The translations under genes were made by a program, and so were the position numbers. The notes beneath the pieces are model-generated. The model was not told the origin of the DNA. It saw only the letters and a program-made list of their open reading frames with translations, and made no database searches. This document shows, one piece after another, positions 21,920 through 31,457 of a stretch of DNA of 40,721 nucleotides; position 1 is the first letter of the stretch, and every line of letters starts with the position of its first letter. Origin of the DNA: a virus; IMG/VR virus record IMGVR_UViG_3300049846_001456, positions 1-40,721 of that record; one strand, given 5' to 3'.

Positions 21920-21942
21920 AGGACCAGACAACATCTGGTCCT
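21920..21942 (+). promoter_or_regulatory. Perfect 9-bp hairpin touching the next ATG
   Basis: AGGACCAGA-CAACA-TCTGGTCCT is a perfect 9-bp stem whose last base is immediately followed by the ATG at 21943. There is no T-run. It could lower translation of the downstream gene, since the only AGGA is inside the stem, or protect the 3' end of the abundant capsid message. Confidence 0.75.
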
Positions 21943-22374
21943 ATGTCAACTCTTCCAGCATCAATGCTTTATCAGCATAAAAAAACAGGTGCACGCGTAA
22001 AGGTTGTAAGTGAATGGGATGATGGCGACTGGTACATGGTCGAAGATCAAGACGGTCGCCTCTTCACTGCTTACAAAACTGAACTTGCCCCTGATGAAGA
22101 GGCAACCAAAAAAGTTAAAACTCTTCAGATTAAAGATAAAGCAGCGAAAGAAGAGCCTCGTACTTTCCCACCCGATCACCGTTTAAACATTAATTCAGCT
22201 ACCGCACAAATGATCGCTGATCATATTAAAGGTATTGGGTTAAAAACGGCACGCGAGATTAAAGATCTTCAGATGTCCTTATCGGGTGAAAGATTTAACA
22301 ATCTTGAACAGCTTAAACAAATTAAACGAGTTGATTGGGAGGCGGTACTGGCTGCAGACCTCATTCGTGTGTGA
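21943..22374 (+). CDS. Helix-hairpin-helix (ComEA-like) protein
   Basis: A 143-residue protein. The N-terminal 45 residues look like a small beta-barrel (YQHKKTGARVKVVSEWDDGD, WYMVEDQDGRLFTAY). A Lys-rich linker leads to a C-terminal HhH domain (about residues 80-143): LNINSATAQMIADHIKGIGL, KTAREI, RFNNLEQLKQIKRVD. This matches the 'NiNtA...GIG..tA..I....G.F....L' pattern of ComEA-type HhH repeats that bind DNA without sequence specificity. It lies at the end of the capsid unit, just before a strong terminator. It may bind the packaged DNA end; that is inference. Confidence 0.75.
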   Translation: MSTLPASMLYQHKKTGARVKVVSEWDDGDWYMVEDQDGRLFTAYKTELAPDEEATKKVKTLQIKDKAAKEEPRTFPPDHRLNINSATAQMIADHIKGIGLKTAREIKDLQMSLSGERFNNLEQLKQIKRVDWEAVLAADLIRV

Positions 22375-22401
22375 TTCCTTCTGTAGATAAAACTATTGAG
22401 G

Positions 22402-22425
22402 CCCCTGGGAAACCAGGGGTTTTTT
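22402..22425 (+). terminator. Strong Rho-independent terminator
   Basis: CCCCTGG-GAAA-CCAGGGG is followed directly by six T. The stable tetraloop stem ends the transcript that covers the capsid, decoration-like and HhH genes. Confidence 0.95.
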
Positions 22426-22430
22426 CGTTC

Positions 22431-22436
22431 TACAAT
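22431..22436 (+). promoter_or_regulatory. TANAAT box (TACAAT) before 22454 gene
   Basis: TTCTACAATTAA follows the terminator and lies 17 nt before the ATG, so it restarts transcription for the tail/connector unit. Confidence 0.5.
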
Positions 22437-22453
22437 TAAAAATAAAACCTATA

Positions 22454-23212
22454 ATGGCATACGTTCCAATTCGATCTGGATTTACAGGACCAAGCGCAAA
22501 AATTGGCGGCTCTACTGATTACCACATCGATTTAAAGATGTTGGAATCCCTGCCAATTGCTGAACGTGTCAAGGCATTGGATACCTTGGCAAAACAATAC
22601 AGGGGCCTTGGACGTGAGATTGAGTTCTCAAATCCTGCGGTTTCGGGTAAACGCTGGAATCCAGAAGCCGACTTAAGTGATCGTGTTGCATTACTAAACC
22701 AAGCTGCTGCTGCACATGCACACAGCAAGCATCCTGGTTGGCAATCTTTAGATTTTTACGTTCCTTTTAAAGGTAAAAGCCGTTTTGACAAAGGGGCTGT
22801 AGAAGATGCTTCTATCTTTTTGCCTGGTATAGCAGGAGGCAAAGTTCGTCGCGCATCAGGCGGTGGTTACGGATACTATTCCGAATCTTTAAATCCCGCC
22901 GGTCAAGTTGTTTTTCGTGTTGGCCACGGAAACATTGATCGGCCAGAGCAAGGTAATGAGTTAAATGTTTTAGGTCCAACACCAGCCGCACCACAGCTTC
23001 CAGCACCAGAAACAACACAGGCACCTTCGCAGCCTCCCGCCAAGGCACAAACAGAAGAAGAGTTTTTGCGTCAATATGTAGAGGATCAAATCAAATCAAA
23101 TCTTCTTTCTCAAATGTTCCAAAAACGCAAAGACCCATTTGCTGAATTCCAAGAAATGATGCAGGCTTATGGAGGTCTTAACGCACAAGGACTTGGTAAT
23201 CCTTTGCTTTAA
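22454..23212 (+). CDS. Putative virion protein with degenerate M23-like domain
   Basis: A 252-residue protein. Residues about 92-170 resemble a LytM/M23 peptidase fold: FYVPFKGKSRFDKGAVEDA, then GKVRRASGGGYGYYSES and VVFRVGHGN. The GGYG turn and a late HxN stand where M23 enzymes have GGYG and HxH, but the second His is Asn and no upstream HxxxD is seen, so it is probably not an active zinc peptidase. The C-terminus is Pro/Ala/Gln-rich. Alternatives are a plain structural protein. Confidence 0.55.
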   Translation: MAYVPIRSGFTGPSAKIGGSTDYHIDLKMLESLPIAERVKALDTLAKQYRGLGREIEFSNPAVSGKRWNPEADLSDRVALLNQAAAAHAHSKHPGWQSLDFYVPFKGKSRFDKGAVEDASIFLPGIAGGKVRRASGGGYGYYSESLNPAGQVVFRVGHGNIDRPEQGNELNVLGPTPAAPQLPAPETTQAPSQPPAKAQTEEEFLRQYVEDQIKSNLLSQMFQKRKDPFAEFQEMMQAYGGLNAQGLGNPLL

Positions 23213-23223
23213 TTCAGTTCATC

Positions 23224-23229
23224 TATAAT
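23224..23229 (+). promoter_or_regulatory. TANAAT box (TATAAT) before 23252 gene
   Basis: ATCTATAATTAA lies 22 nt before the GTG start. Confidence 0.5.
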
Positions 23230-23251
23230 TAAAAACATACGGAAGTAAACT

Positions 23252-23713
23252 GTGCAGCTGTCAGATTTTGACAAAAGTAGGGTCCGGTATCATCTGGGCT
23301 ACTTCACGGTCTCCGTGCCAGCGGGTGATTATGCGCGTCTAGAAGAAGCGCTTAATACTGTGCCTGATTCTTATTTTTACGATAAGATTGTTATTCAACT
23401 TGGGCGTTGCGACACGGCCGAGAAGAAAACTGAGGTTGCAACTTCCCCCTCCACTCGTCTGGAAAGTATTGCTGGTGATGTCGATCGTACGATTCGCTCC
23501 AGCAATGCAAAAGAAGCTTTAAAGGTATGGGATGAGATCTACCTTTACGAAACCAATCGTTTAGCTGGAATTCTTTACGTACCCAACTATAAAGATCCAT
23601 TGCAAGCACGGTATCGTTACGAACGTTCAGGTGCTGAATTTATTCAGGCCTTACCTGGACCTGCAGATACTGCAATCGGTTCTCGTTTGTACTTACATGA
23701 GATGTGGCGATGA
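23252..23713 (+). CDS. Putative head-tail connector protein
   Basis: A 153-residue soluble protein starting at GTG, with GGAAG upstream. The sequence is mixed alpha/beta (LSDFDKSRVRYHLGYFTVSV, YDKIVIQLGRCDTAEKK, ALKVWDEIYLYETNRLAGIL). Size and position after the head unit fit a head-completion or adaptor protein, but I see no family motif. Its stop overlaps the ATG of the next gene. Confidence 0.6.
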   Translation: MQLSDFDKSRVRYHLGYFTVSVPAGDYARLEEALNTVPDSYFYDKIVIQLGRCDTAEKKTEVATSPSTRLESIAGDVDRTIRSSNAKEALKVWDEIYLYETNRLAGILYVPNYKDPLQARYRYERSGAEFIQALPGPADTAIGSRLYLHEMWR

Positions 23714-25026
23714 TGAATCCCTTCGTTCGCTTATTTATTCAAGGCGCACCTCAGGTGATGAGCGCTGTACAAGGCTTTGGCGCCAAAGCAGCTCCTGCTG
23801 TTCGAGCTGTGGCCGATACTGTCACTAATCCTCAGACCTATCGTGCTTTAGCCGGACAAGCTGAACGTGTTTTACAGCGGCCACTGCCAAAACAGTTTGC
23901 TGGCCCTAATTTCGGCAACATCCCAACTCGTTTCACTGGGATGATTACCGATCTGACCAATATGCCAGCTGGTGTCGGTCAGGCTGTACAAACAGGTATG
24001 GTTAATCGTGCCATCCAAGAAGCTGCTGGTTTTGCTCCAGCATTGTCACGGGGTGTAACGCAAACAGCAGAAGGTGCGCTTCGTGCTCCTATTATTGGCG
24101 ATGCTTTGCGTACAGGTCAAGCTGTAATTACAAATCCACTGCAAACTGCTATCCAAACTGGGGGTCAGTTTGCAAGAGACCCCGGTTTACGCCGTGAGTT
24201 CTTGCGTCAATTTGGTGGAACAACAGAAAAAGCAGCGCGTGCCCTAGCCGGTCAGACAGGATTTGGCCAAGTAGGAAGTTTAGTTCGCAGTCTTTCTCCC
24301 GGTGGTATCACAGGGTTAAAAGGCACTGCGGTTCTTGGTGGCATGGGTGGCATGGCATGGGGCCTTGCTGATCCAGTCCCAATGATTGAAGCTGGTGGAA
24401 ATGTATTGGATTTCTTGCAAGGTAAAGGCTTAGCCTACGATCCAAGTAAAGATTCTCGCATTACACCAATCCAAAATCGCCCTGTTGTTAATCCTGGTGA
24501 ATTAGCCCCAGATTACAGCGGAGCTTCAGATCGTGAGCAACGCTTTGCGCAATATCGAGATATGGGACAAGGTCCGGTTGGTGGTATTTCGCCGCCAGAT
24601 TTAAGTGGAGGTTATTCTCCACCACCTGCTCCCGCTGCCCCTCCTTTACAGGAAGCAGCAGCACCTGGAGCACAAGCCGGACAAGTGACACTGCCACCTC
24701 CACCAACCTCGCCGTTTGGTCAAGTGGTGTTGTCCAATGGGGCCGGTGTTCCCGCACAACGCCAAAATGTTCAACAACGCGCACTCTCTCAAGAAGTACT
24801 TAATGCTGCTCAGCAGTATCCTGCTCCTACAAATGTCCCTCTTCCTGCCTACTATGCGGGCCAGCAGCAATTGGGTAGGAGCATGGCCCAAACGGGAGAG
24901 CTTCAGCGCCGTCTGACGGACCTTGGAGCTGCTCCGAACATGGAGCAGGAAGCACTGAAGGCTTGGGTGAGAGCGAACCCTGGTCTTGCGTACCGAGAAC
25001 TGATGAAACTCCAGAAGACCCAGTAA
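23710..25026 (+). CDS. Large putative virion protein, Ala/Gly/Pro/Gln-rich
   Basis: A 438-residue protein; the ATG at 23710 overlaps the preceding stop. It has mildly hydrophobic Ala/Gly helices throughout residues 10-220 (FGAKAAPAVRAVADTV, GGMGGMAWGLADPVPM). A Pro/Ala/Gln-rich linker follows (about 295-360), then a soluble helical end (QQQLGRSMAQTGELQRRL). It resembles the zipper-type proteins further left. It lies directly before a transglycosylase-like gene, so it may act in tail or ejection functions. Confidence 0.65.
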   Translation: MMNPFVRLFIQGAPQVMSAVQGFGAKAAPAVRAVADTVTNPQTYRALAGQAERVLQRPLPKQFAGPNFGNIPTRFTGMITDLTNMPAGVGQAVQTGMVNRAIQEAAGFAPALSRGVTQTAEGALRAPIIGDALRTGQAVITNPLQTAIQTGGQFARDPGLRREFLRQFGGTTEKAARALAGQTGFGQVGSLVRSLSPGGITGLKGTAVLGGMGGMAWGLADPVPMIEAGGNVLDFLQGKGLAYDPSKDSRITPIQNRPVVNPGELAPDYSGASDREQRFAQYRDMGQGPVGGISPPDLSGGYSPPPAPAAPPLQEAAAPGAQAGQVTLPPPPTSPFGQVVLSNGAGVPAQRQNVQQRALSQEVLNAAQQYPAPTNVPLPAYYAGQQQLGRSMAQTGELQRRLTDLGAAPNMEQEALKAWVRANPGLAYRELMKLQKTQ

Positions 25027-25031
25027 AACCA

Positions 25032-25712
25032 ATGTCAGGTGCAGCACGAGTCGGAATCCTGCCACAGGCAGATCGGATGGCAATTATTCAAGGCGCCAAA
25101 CGATTAGGCCTGGATCCATATGAGTTTGGTGCTTTTCTCTCTTTAGAGTCTGGTCCAAATATGGATCCCAACATTGTTGGCGGCGCTGGTGGCCGCTACA
25201 AGGGGATGATTCAATTCGGTCCCAATGAACAGAACATTTATGGTATTTCTGGCCAGCAAACAAGAGCTGGGCAGATGCCTAAAGTTCTTCAGTTTTTTGA
25301 AGACCGTGGCTACAAACCTGGCATGGGCATTGCACGAGCCTATGCGACAGTCCTTGGAGGCAATCCAAACGTTTCATTAAACGCAAAGGATTCCTTTGGT
25401 ACATCTGTTGCAGGCGCTCTGCCACGATTCAGGAAAGGCGGTGACTTGTATGAAAATGCAAGGCGTGTTTTAGGTGATATCCCAGTAGGCGGCCCTGGTG
25501 CACCTGCTGCACCGAAACCACTAAAATCACAGCCCCAAACTCCGGCACCAGCAGCACCTACCGATTTGGCAGGACAACGTGATCCGGTATTAATGCAAAT
25601 GGCTCAACAGATTGTTCAACCACTGTTGACACCTTTATTGGCTCCAAGATCTACTCCCACTTCTTCTTCTTTTGGGAATTTCTTGAATATGTTTGGATCC
25701 CTGATTCGATAA
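25032..25712 (+). CDS. Virion-associated transglycosylase-like protein
   Basis: A 226-residue protein from ATG 25032; a TTG at 24963 would overlap the previous gene and is less likely. Residues about 20-125 look like a lytic transglycosylase/lysozyme-like domain: LGLDPYEFGAFLSLESG with Glu39 as candidate catalytic residue, GGAGGRYKGMIQFGPNE (the G-x-x-QF motif of SLT folds), and MGIARAYATVLGG. The C-terminal 80 residues are Pro/Ala/Gln-rich. It likely helps the tail penetrate peptidoglycan. Confidence 0.7.
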   Translation: MSGAARVGILPQADRMAIIQGAKRLGLDPYEFGAFLSLESGPNMDPNIVGGAGGRYKGMIQFGPNEQNIYGISGQQTRAGQMPKVLQFFEDRGYKPGMGIARAYATVLGGNPNVSLNAKDSFGTSVAGALPRFRKGGDLYENARRVLGDIPVGGPGAPAAPKPLKSQPQTPAPAAPTDLAGQRDPVLMQMAQQIVQPLLTPLLAPRSTPTSSSFGNFLNMFGSLIR

Positions 25713-25716
25713 CGTC

Positions 25717-25722
25717 TATAAT
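25717..25722 (+). promoter_or_regulatory. TANAAT box (TATAAT) before 25746 gene
   Basis: GTCTATAATAAG lies 23 nt before the TTG start of the next gene. Confidence 0.5.
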
Positions 25723-25745
25723 AAGTAAAAACAGGACGTATAGCT

Positions 25746-26531
25746 TTGGCTTCTACATCTACAAATAAACAACCAATGCTGGTTGACCGTCCGTTGTTTG
25801 ATTCGGTACGGGTTACAACGCAAACAGTTGGTAGTGCTTCTACCAACACACTGTTTGTTCAGGGTGGTCAGGCTCCTTCCATCCTTGTGGATATGGATGC
25901 CGCCCTGGAAGAAGACAATAATAGCGGTGGTGTAATTGATTCAATTACGATTTCTCGTAATGATTTTTATCGCGAACCTGATTACACCGTAAATACAACA
26001 ACTTCTGGCACGCCCATTTCCCTGGTGAGCGGCCAGATTGTTTTTATTTCTGCCACAGGTTCTTTGACTGGTGGTGGTGCGCCTTTCAGTGGTTATGGTT
26101 ACTACCAATACACAGGCTCCACGACATTAACCGGTATCAATACAGCCCTTAATTATTCGGGCGGTATTGCTTCTGGCTTTGATTACAAAGGTGTATCTTA
26201 CGGTTATCAACAACCGGTGACCTTTGTGTTTTACCACACCCGTGGTACGACTACTCCAATCCCTGCTTCTGGCGATTATCGAATCTTATTTGCCAAAACA
26301 GTCCCAGCAGACAGCGGTGTGGTTGACTGTTCAGACTTAATGCCACAACTGGCTGCACCTGTGATGCACGCAGGTAACACCAATGGTTTAGGCACCACTG
26401 CTCCCCTGCGCAATAAGGGCATTTACCTGGAGCGCGGTGATCGCATTTACGTTGGTGTTTTCCCTGATGGTGCAAATGCAGCTGGTTATGCACCAGGCGC
26501 TCACGTTATTGCTCAAGGCGGATTCTTCTAA
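25746..26531 (+). CDS. Putative virion structural protein (beta-rich)
   Basis: A 261-residue protein starting at TTG, the first start in frame after the promoter-like box. It is Ser/Thr/Gly/Tyr-rich with alternating hydrophobic residues (ISLVSGQIVFISATGSL, PVTFVFYHTRGTTT). It ends with KGIYLERGDRIYVGVFPDG and VIAQGGFF. The composition is that of a tail or capsid surface beta-sandwich. No family recognised. Confidence 0.7.
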   Translation: MASTSTNKQPMLVDRPLFDSVRVTTQTVGSASTNTLFVQGGQAPSILVDMDAALEEDNNSGGVIDSITISRNDFYREPDYTVNTTTSGTPISLVSGQIVFISATGSLTGGGAPFSGYGYYQYTGSTTLTGINTALNYSGGIASGFDYKGVSYGYQQPVTFVFYHTRGTTTPIPASGDYRILFAKTVPADSGVVDCSDLMPQLAAPVMHAGNTNGLGTTAPLRNKGIYLERGDRIYVGVFPDGANAAGYAPGAHVIAQGGFF

Positions 26532-26534
26532 GCC

Positions 26535-28172
26535 ATGTCTCCCTCACGGGGAACTGCTTTTGGTTCATTCGGCAAGACAAAGGACTTTAAGCCGAATGGT
26601 GTAAAGCCGATCACGACTGAGTTTTCTAAAGGTAGTGTTCAAGGTTCTATTGCCACTATCAATAGAGAATCAGCCTGGACCCGCTGGCGCAGAGGGTTTG
26701 AATTAGCAACTGCTCTTAGCATCAACAATAATTACGAATATTCTTTTAACTATCAAATTCCACTGCCCCCTGGTACAACACAAACCGGTACGAACCCACC
26801 GACAATTCCTGGGGTATTTCAAGGATTTCCAACAGTTAACAAAGAATTTGGCATGCACTGGGCAGGCACCCGTGTTGCCGGTAGCCTGCGGCTTGATAAT
26901 ATCCGAAGCTCAAGACTTCTTAGTTCCGACTATTGGCCAAATATTCAATTTGAAGATTACGAAAATGAAGGCCTTCTTTTCGATGATGATACACGTGTTT
27001 CTTCTCAGTTGGCTTACATTGAATCGGTAACGGAAGATGCAGATTATTGGTACGTAAAACTAGCGGGTAACTGGAGTACTGCTAATCCATTACCTCCTCC
27101 GCTTTACGTTCCTGTACCAGGCGTACCAGGTGGCATTAAGGCCATCAACGGCGAGATACTGGAAGACCGCATTATTACTCAAGGTGGCGTGCCGATTACA
27201 CGAGATACGATTGATCCTCTAACTCAAAAACGATACGGATACACTCAAGCTGTCCTTGCTGACACTGATCCTTTTACGGGTATTCTAAAACTTAGAAAAC
27301 AAGGATCCGTTGAAGCCACGCCAGATCGTTTGCTTATAACACCGGCGACAAGACCGCCCACCGTTGGTCGGTTCTTAATGACAGGTACGCGCTATTGCTG
27401 TTCTTGCCAGGACTTCACGCGTCGTGATTATGCATATATGACGAATTTGAATAATCGCGCTCAGCGTTACTTCCCAAGAACCAATCTTGCCGCACTGAAG
27501 CCTGGTCGCTATGAAATCATGAAAGACCGTAGCGGACGCGTTGACAATAGAGCAATGACATCCGCAACCGAAAACAGGAATATGACTGTTGTTTCCCCAA
27601 GTGCTGAATACAACATTCCTCCATCTATTAGCCCGAACTCCTCAACAGAGCCAGGCGCAAATCGTGACAATCCAGGCGTGTTCCGTGATTTTGGTTCTGT
27701 TTACTTAAGAAATAACAACCCTTCTCTCCCTGGATCCAGGGCAGATGGAATGCCGACCTACGAAGATTATTCTGCCGTTGGAAATGTCATCACATCACTT
27801 ACGGATACCTGGACGCCCCTTCTTGATGAAGTGCGATACTGTAAGCATATTTATGCCTTGAAGTTTAAGGAGGGTGTCTTTCCCCCTGAGCCTTCTGATT
27901 TTCCTGTGGATATTGGCAGCATGGTGGCATGGGAACAAAAACTTGTAACAGATACAGAAGAGAAGCAAGAGAAAATCAATAGAGAACTTGCCTATAACGC
28001 ATTGGCTTACATGGATGTTCCTCCTTACAACTGTCAGGCTCCCATGATGATGCCAATGATGCAGAAACTATTTAACGTGCCGTCTACCTTTGTGCGCATG
28101 CAAGGGTTTACAATGTACGACAAGAATGGTGCGCCTTATGTGCCATCACTTGGCGAAAAGCCGGGAACATAA
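26535..28172 (+). CDS. Putative tail structural protein
   Basis: A 545-residue protein, 3 nt after the previous stop. It is rich in Pro, Tyr, Asn and Arg. A distinctive cysteine motif, GTRYCCSCQDFTRRDYAY (about residues 283-300), could bind a metal together with Cys at about 436 and 516. The C-terminal region is helical (AWEQKLVTDTEEKQEKINRE) followed by Met/Pro-rich sequence. I do not recognise the family. It lies upstream of the fibre gene, so a baseplate or tail-hub role is reasonable. Confidence 0.7.
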   Translation: MSPSRGTAFGSFGKTKDFKPNGVKPITTEFSKGSVQGSIATINRESAWTRWRRGFELATALSINNNYEYSFNYQIPLPPGTTQTGTNPPTIPGVFQGFPTVNKEFGMHWAGTRVAGSLRLDNIRSSRLLSSDYWPNIQFEDYENEGLLFDDDTRVSSQLAYIESVTEDADYWYVKLAGNWSTANPLPPPLYVPVPGVPGGIKAINGEILEDRIITQGGVPITRDTIDPLTQKRYGYTQAVLADTDPFTGILKLRKQGSVEATPDRLLITPATRPPTVGRFLMTGTRYCCSCQDFTRRDYAYMTNLNNRAQRYFPRTNLAALKPGRYEIMKDRSGRVDNRAMTSATENRNMTVVSPSAEYNIPPSISPNSSTEPGANRDNPGVFRDFGSVYLRNNNPSLPGSRADGMPTYEDYSAVGNVITSLTDTWTPLLDEVRYCKHIYALKFKEGVFPPEPSDFPVDIGSMVAWEQKLVTDTEEKQEKINRELAYNALAYMDVPPYNCQAPMMMPMMQKLFNVPSTFVRMQGFTMYDKNGAPYVPSLGEKPGT

Positions 28173-28183
28173 TTTTTTTCGTT

Positions 28184-28189
28184 TAAAAT
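28184..28189 (+). promoter_or_regulatory. TANAAT box (TAAAAT) before fibre gene
   Basis: GTTTAAAAT lies 28 nt before the fibre ATG and matches the box at 10841-10849. Confidence 0.5.
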
Positions 28190-28217
28190 ACAACAATAAG
28201 GACCAAGGCAATACTCC

Positions 28218-31200
28218 ATGCTTCTTTTAACGTCAACATCTGATCAAGTTCAACTGGTAACCGGCAGCGCTGGTTCTATTGAAGTGCACGCGTCATATGT
28301 TGATAACGCTAGTGGTACAGTTACCCCTGGTCGTTTAAATACTTTAATTACAACTTCAACAACAACTGTGATTGTTGAGGCACCAGCAGCAACGGTTCAG
28401 CGTAATGTTCGAACACTTTTCATCAAAAACGAAGATGCTGGATCCAACACAATTACAGTTAATCACACCAATGGCACCATTGTTTCGACCATTTGGCAAG
28501 GCACATTAAACGCAGAAGAAGAACTTGTATTAACACAAGATGGCACATGGCGTTTATATGATGCCTCTGGCTTAGAAAAGGTATACAACATGATTGGGGC
28601 TACTGGCCCCACAGGTCCCTCGGGTGGTCCGTCTGGCCCAACAGGGCCCACGGGCCCTTCCGGTGCACAAGGACTCACTGGTGTTACAGGCGCCACCGGC
28701 ACGCAGGGCACAACAGGTCCCACAGGTGCCACCGGTACGCAGGGCACAACAGGTACCACAGGCGCCACCGGTGTCCAGGGTGCTACAGGCATTCAAGGTG
28801 CTACCGGTATTCAAGGAACTACGGGCCCTACTGGCGTCACAGGCATTCAAGGTGCAACAGGTGCTACTGGTGTCACAGGCATTCAAGGTGCTACCGGTAT
28901 TCAAGGAACTACGGGCCCTACTGGTGCATCAGGGCCACAGGGGGCTACAGGCGTGCAAGGTGCCACAGGCATCCAAGGTGACACAGGTGCTACTGGTGTC
29001 ACAGGTGTACAAGGTGCTACAGGCATTCAAGGTACGACAGGCCCAACAGGAGCCACTGGCATTGCAGGCCCCACAGGTGCTACTGGGGTACAGGGAGCCA
29101 CTGGTGCCAATGGTGCCACTGGCGTACAGGGTGCTACGGGTGTTGCAGGTGCCACTGGTGCCACTGGCGTACAAGGAACCACTGGTCCTACTGGAGCTAC
29201 AGGTGTAGGCATCACAGGTGCTACAGGCATTCAAGGTACGACAGGCCCAACAGGAGCCACTGGCATTGCAGGCCCCACAGGTGCTACTGGCCCAGCGGGT
29301 TATTCGTCCAGTCTCTTTAAGTACAACGCCAAAACAACAATCACGACCGGGGATCCAGGCTTAGGATTTTTAATTTGGAACAACGCAACACAAACAAGCG
29401 CAACGTCAATCAGTATCAATCACACAACAAGTGATTCGATTGATATTGACATTTTCCTTGCACAAGTTCTTAATACAGAAAGCATTACAATTCAAGACCA
29501 AGCGTCTAGTTCCAATTATCAGACATGGAAAGTTAATGGTACACCAACAAATACAAATCCTGGAACAGCAAACAGTTACTGGACGTACCCTGTAACACTT
29601 GTTTCATCTGGTGGTACCGGCTCGACAAACTTTGCAAATAACCTGGCTGTATTCTTAGCCCTGGTTAGCGGACCAGAAGGTGCCACTGGTCCTACAGGTG
29701 CAACTGGCGTAGGTATTACAGGTGCCACAGGTGCCGCTGGCCCCACCGGCGCTACTGGCGTACAAGGTGCTACGGGCCTTCAGGGTACCACAGGCCCAAC
29801 AGGTGTTACTGGAGCTACTGGCGTACAGGGGGCTACGGGTGCCACTGGTGCCACTGGAGCTACTGGCGTACAGGGTGCTACAGGTGTTCAAGGTGTTACT
29901 GGTCCTACAGGTGCTACAGGTGTTGATGGTCCAACAGGTCCTTCTGGTCCCACAGGCCCCACCGGTGCCACTGGTATTGCAGGACAAGGTGTTCCCGTTG
30001 GCGGCACAACTAACCAACTTCTCAATAAAGCTTCGGCAACAAATTACGACACAGCTTGGACATCTGATCCTTCCGTCACAACACTTGCACTTTCTGGAAC
30101 TGCAACCCAAACATTAAACCTTTCATCAACACCTCCTTCGACCAATAACAACGTAGGTTTTGTTTCTGTTGGCCCTTCTCTGACGTTTAACGATACAGAT
30201 AAAGTTGCAACATTTGCAACCACCGTTAATAGCTATGGGCAGATCATTCTGCAGAACAAAAGTTCTGGAGTAAGCGCATCCTCTGACTTTGTCGTCAATA
30301 ATGACAGGGTTGGTGGTACAGCAATTTACGGCGACTTTGGTATTAACTCCACAGGTTTTACAGGTGGTGGTGCCTTTGGTGATACCGACGGTACATACCT
30401 TTACGGCGCCGGTGGAACATTGGCTGTTGGTACACTCGGCGCTGACGATTTTCGTATTGGCACCAACAATACCAACAGGCTCTGGGTTTTATCTACTGGT
30501 CAAGTTGGTATTGGCGCAAGCCCATCAACAACGTATGCACTGGATATTATTGGATCCGTGCGTGTATCTAATACTGCCACGCAAGATGGTATTGTTCTTG
30601 CCGGCCGTGCTGGTGGCACAAGTTCTTTTGAGGCAACCTTGAAGCCTGGCATCTTAAGTGCTGACAGGACGTTAACAATTCCAGATACAACCGGCACTGT
30701 TGTAACTACAGGAGATTCCGCAACAGTTACTAATACGATGTTATCTCAAGTTGCTACTGCAACTTTCAAAGGAAGAAAAACAGCAGGCACTGGAGCGCCT
30801 GAAGATTTAACGGCAACAGAGGCAACTGCATTACTTAATACTTTTACCGCCACTTTAAATGGATTGGCTCCATTATCAGGTGGCGGCACTTCAAACTTCC
30901 TGCGAGCAGATGGAACGTGGGCTGCTCCAACTGCCGCCTCTGCACAGATAGTCAGCTTAACTTCAACTCAGCAAAGCACTTCTACAGCACTTGCTGACGT
31001 AACTCAATTAGTTGTTTCTTTGGCTGCGAACGCTACGTATCAAGTGGATTGTTTTGTCACATTCCAAAGCGCTGCAACTACAACTGGTTTGAACTTAGGA
31101 TTTACATCGCCTACTAACTGCATTCCAATGGTTGAGGTTGTGGTACCAATTGCGTCTACTGCTGTCGCTTCAGCGCTTCGCACGACGTTTCCGAGTGCTG

Positions 31201-31394
31201 GATCAACCACAACAGGCAACGTTCTTGGCACTGGTGTGTCGCTTATCAACAGTAACCACACTGCACGCATTAGCGGCATCATTAAGAATGGCGCTAATGC
31301 GGGTAACTTCCAAATTCGATTTGCCAGTGAAATAAACGCTTCGGCGATAACTCTTCAAATTGGTTCTACCATGCAACTTACAAGACTTGCATAA
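28218..31394 (+). CDS. Collagen-like tail fibre
   Basis: A 1058-residue fibre. Residues 1-126 form a beta-rich N-terminal domain, probably the virion attachment part. Residues about 127-361 are Gly-X-Y collagen repeats ([14 protein letters not shown] type). About 362-480 is a globular domain. About 486-592 is a second collagen stretch. The rest is a typical phage fibre shaft and tip: [20 protein letters not shown], then [11 protein letters not shown], and a C1q/TNF-like C-terminal beta domain ending MQLTRLA. Trimerisation through the collagen and tip is expected. The collagen DNA contains long exact repeats. It probably binds the host surface. Confidence 0.9.
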   Translation: MLLLTSTSDQVQLVTGSAGSIEVHASYVDNASGTVTPGRLNTLITTSTTTVIVEAPAATVQRNVRTLFIKNEDAGSNTITVNHTNGTIVSTIWQGTLNAEEELVLTQDGTWRLYDASGLEKVYNMIGATGPTGPSGGPSGPTGPTGPSGAQGLTGVTGATGTQGTTGPTGATGTQGTTGTTGATGVQGATGIQGATGIQGTTGPTGVTGIQGATGATGVTGIQGATGIQGTTGPTGASGPQGATGVQGATGIQGDTGATGVTGVQGATGIQGTTGPTGATGIAGPTGATGVQGATGANGATGVQGATGVAGATGATGVQGTTGPTGATGVGITGATGIQGTTGPTGATGIAGPTGATGPAGYSSSLFKYNAKTTITTGDPGLGFLIWNNATQTSATSISINHTTSDSIDIDIFLAQVLNTESITIQDQASSSNYQTWKVNGTPTNTNPGTANSYWTYPVTLVSSGGTGSTNFANNLAVFLALVSGPEGATGPTGATGVGITGATGAAGPTGATGVQGATGLQGTTGPTGVTGATGVQGATGATGATGATGVQGATGVQGVTGPTGATGVDGPTGPSGPTGPTGATGIAGQGVPVGGTTNQLLNKASATNYDTAWTSDPSVTTLALSGTATQTLNLSSTPPSTNNNVGFVSVGPSLTFNDTDKVATFATTVNSYGQIILQNKSSGVSASSDFVVNNDRVGGTAIYGDFGINSTGFTGGGAFGDTDGTYLYGAGGTLAVGTLGADDFRIGTNNTNRLWVLSTGQVGIGASPSTTYALDIIGSVRVSNTATQDGIVLAGRAGGTSSFEATLKPGILSADRTLTIPDTTGTVVTTGDSATVTNTMLSQVATATFKGRKTAGTGAPEDLTATEATALLNTFTATLNGLAPLSGGGTSNFLRADGTWAAPTAASAQIVSLTSTQQSTSTALADVTQLVVSLAANATYQVDCFVTFQSAATTTGLNLGFTSPTNCIPMVEVVVPIASTAVASALRTTFPSAGSTTTGNVLGTGVSLINSNHTARISGIIKNGANAGNFQIRFASEINASAITLQIGSTMQLTRLA
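28785..28924 (+). repeat. Exact 50-nt direct repeat in fibre gene
   Basis: Bases 28785-28834 recur exactly at 28875-28924 (offset 90 nt, a whole number of codons). They encode collagen triplets. Confidence 0.9.
29012..29290 (+). repeat. Exact 75-nt direct repeat in fibre gene
   Basis: Bases 29012-29086 recur exactly at 29216-29290 (offset 204 nt, a multiple of three). Recombination between copies would change fibre length by 68 residues in frame. Confidence 0.9.
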
Positions 31395-31418
31395 AGACTG
31401 TATTTTAGTTTGGTTTTG

Positions 31419-31435
31419 ATCTATCCTTGATAGAT
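31419..31435 (+). promoter_or_regulatory. Hairpin between fibre and glycosyltransferase genes
   Basis: ATCTATC-CTT-GATAGAT is a perfect 7-bp stem in the 63-nt gap. It has no T-run, so it could be a processing site or weak terminator. Confidence 0.45.
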
Positions 31436-31457
31436 ACTGTCAAAACGTTTATCAACC

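Noticed and set aside
21041-21934. 297-codon minus-strand frame opposite the decoration-like gene
   Set aside because: Same reason: antisense shadow of a Ser/Gly/Thr-rich gene.
28594-29234. Long frames on both strands in the collagen region
   Set aside because: They are periodic shadows of Gly-X-Y repeats (Ala/Val/Gln- or Cys/Thr/Ser-rich).
28600-29990. Possible CRISPR-like repeat array
   Set aside because: Repeats are in frame with collagen triplets and of irregular spacing, with no repeat-spacer structure.
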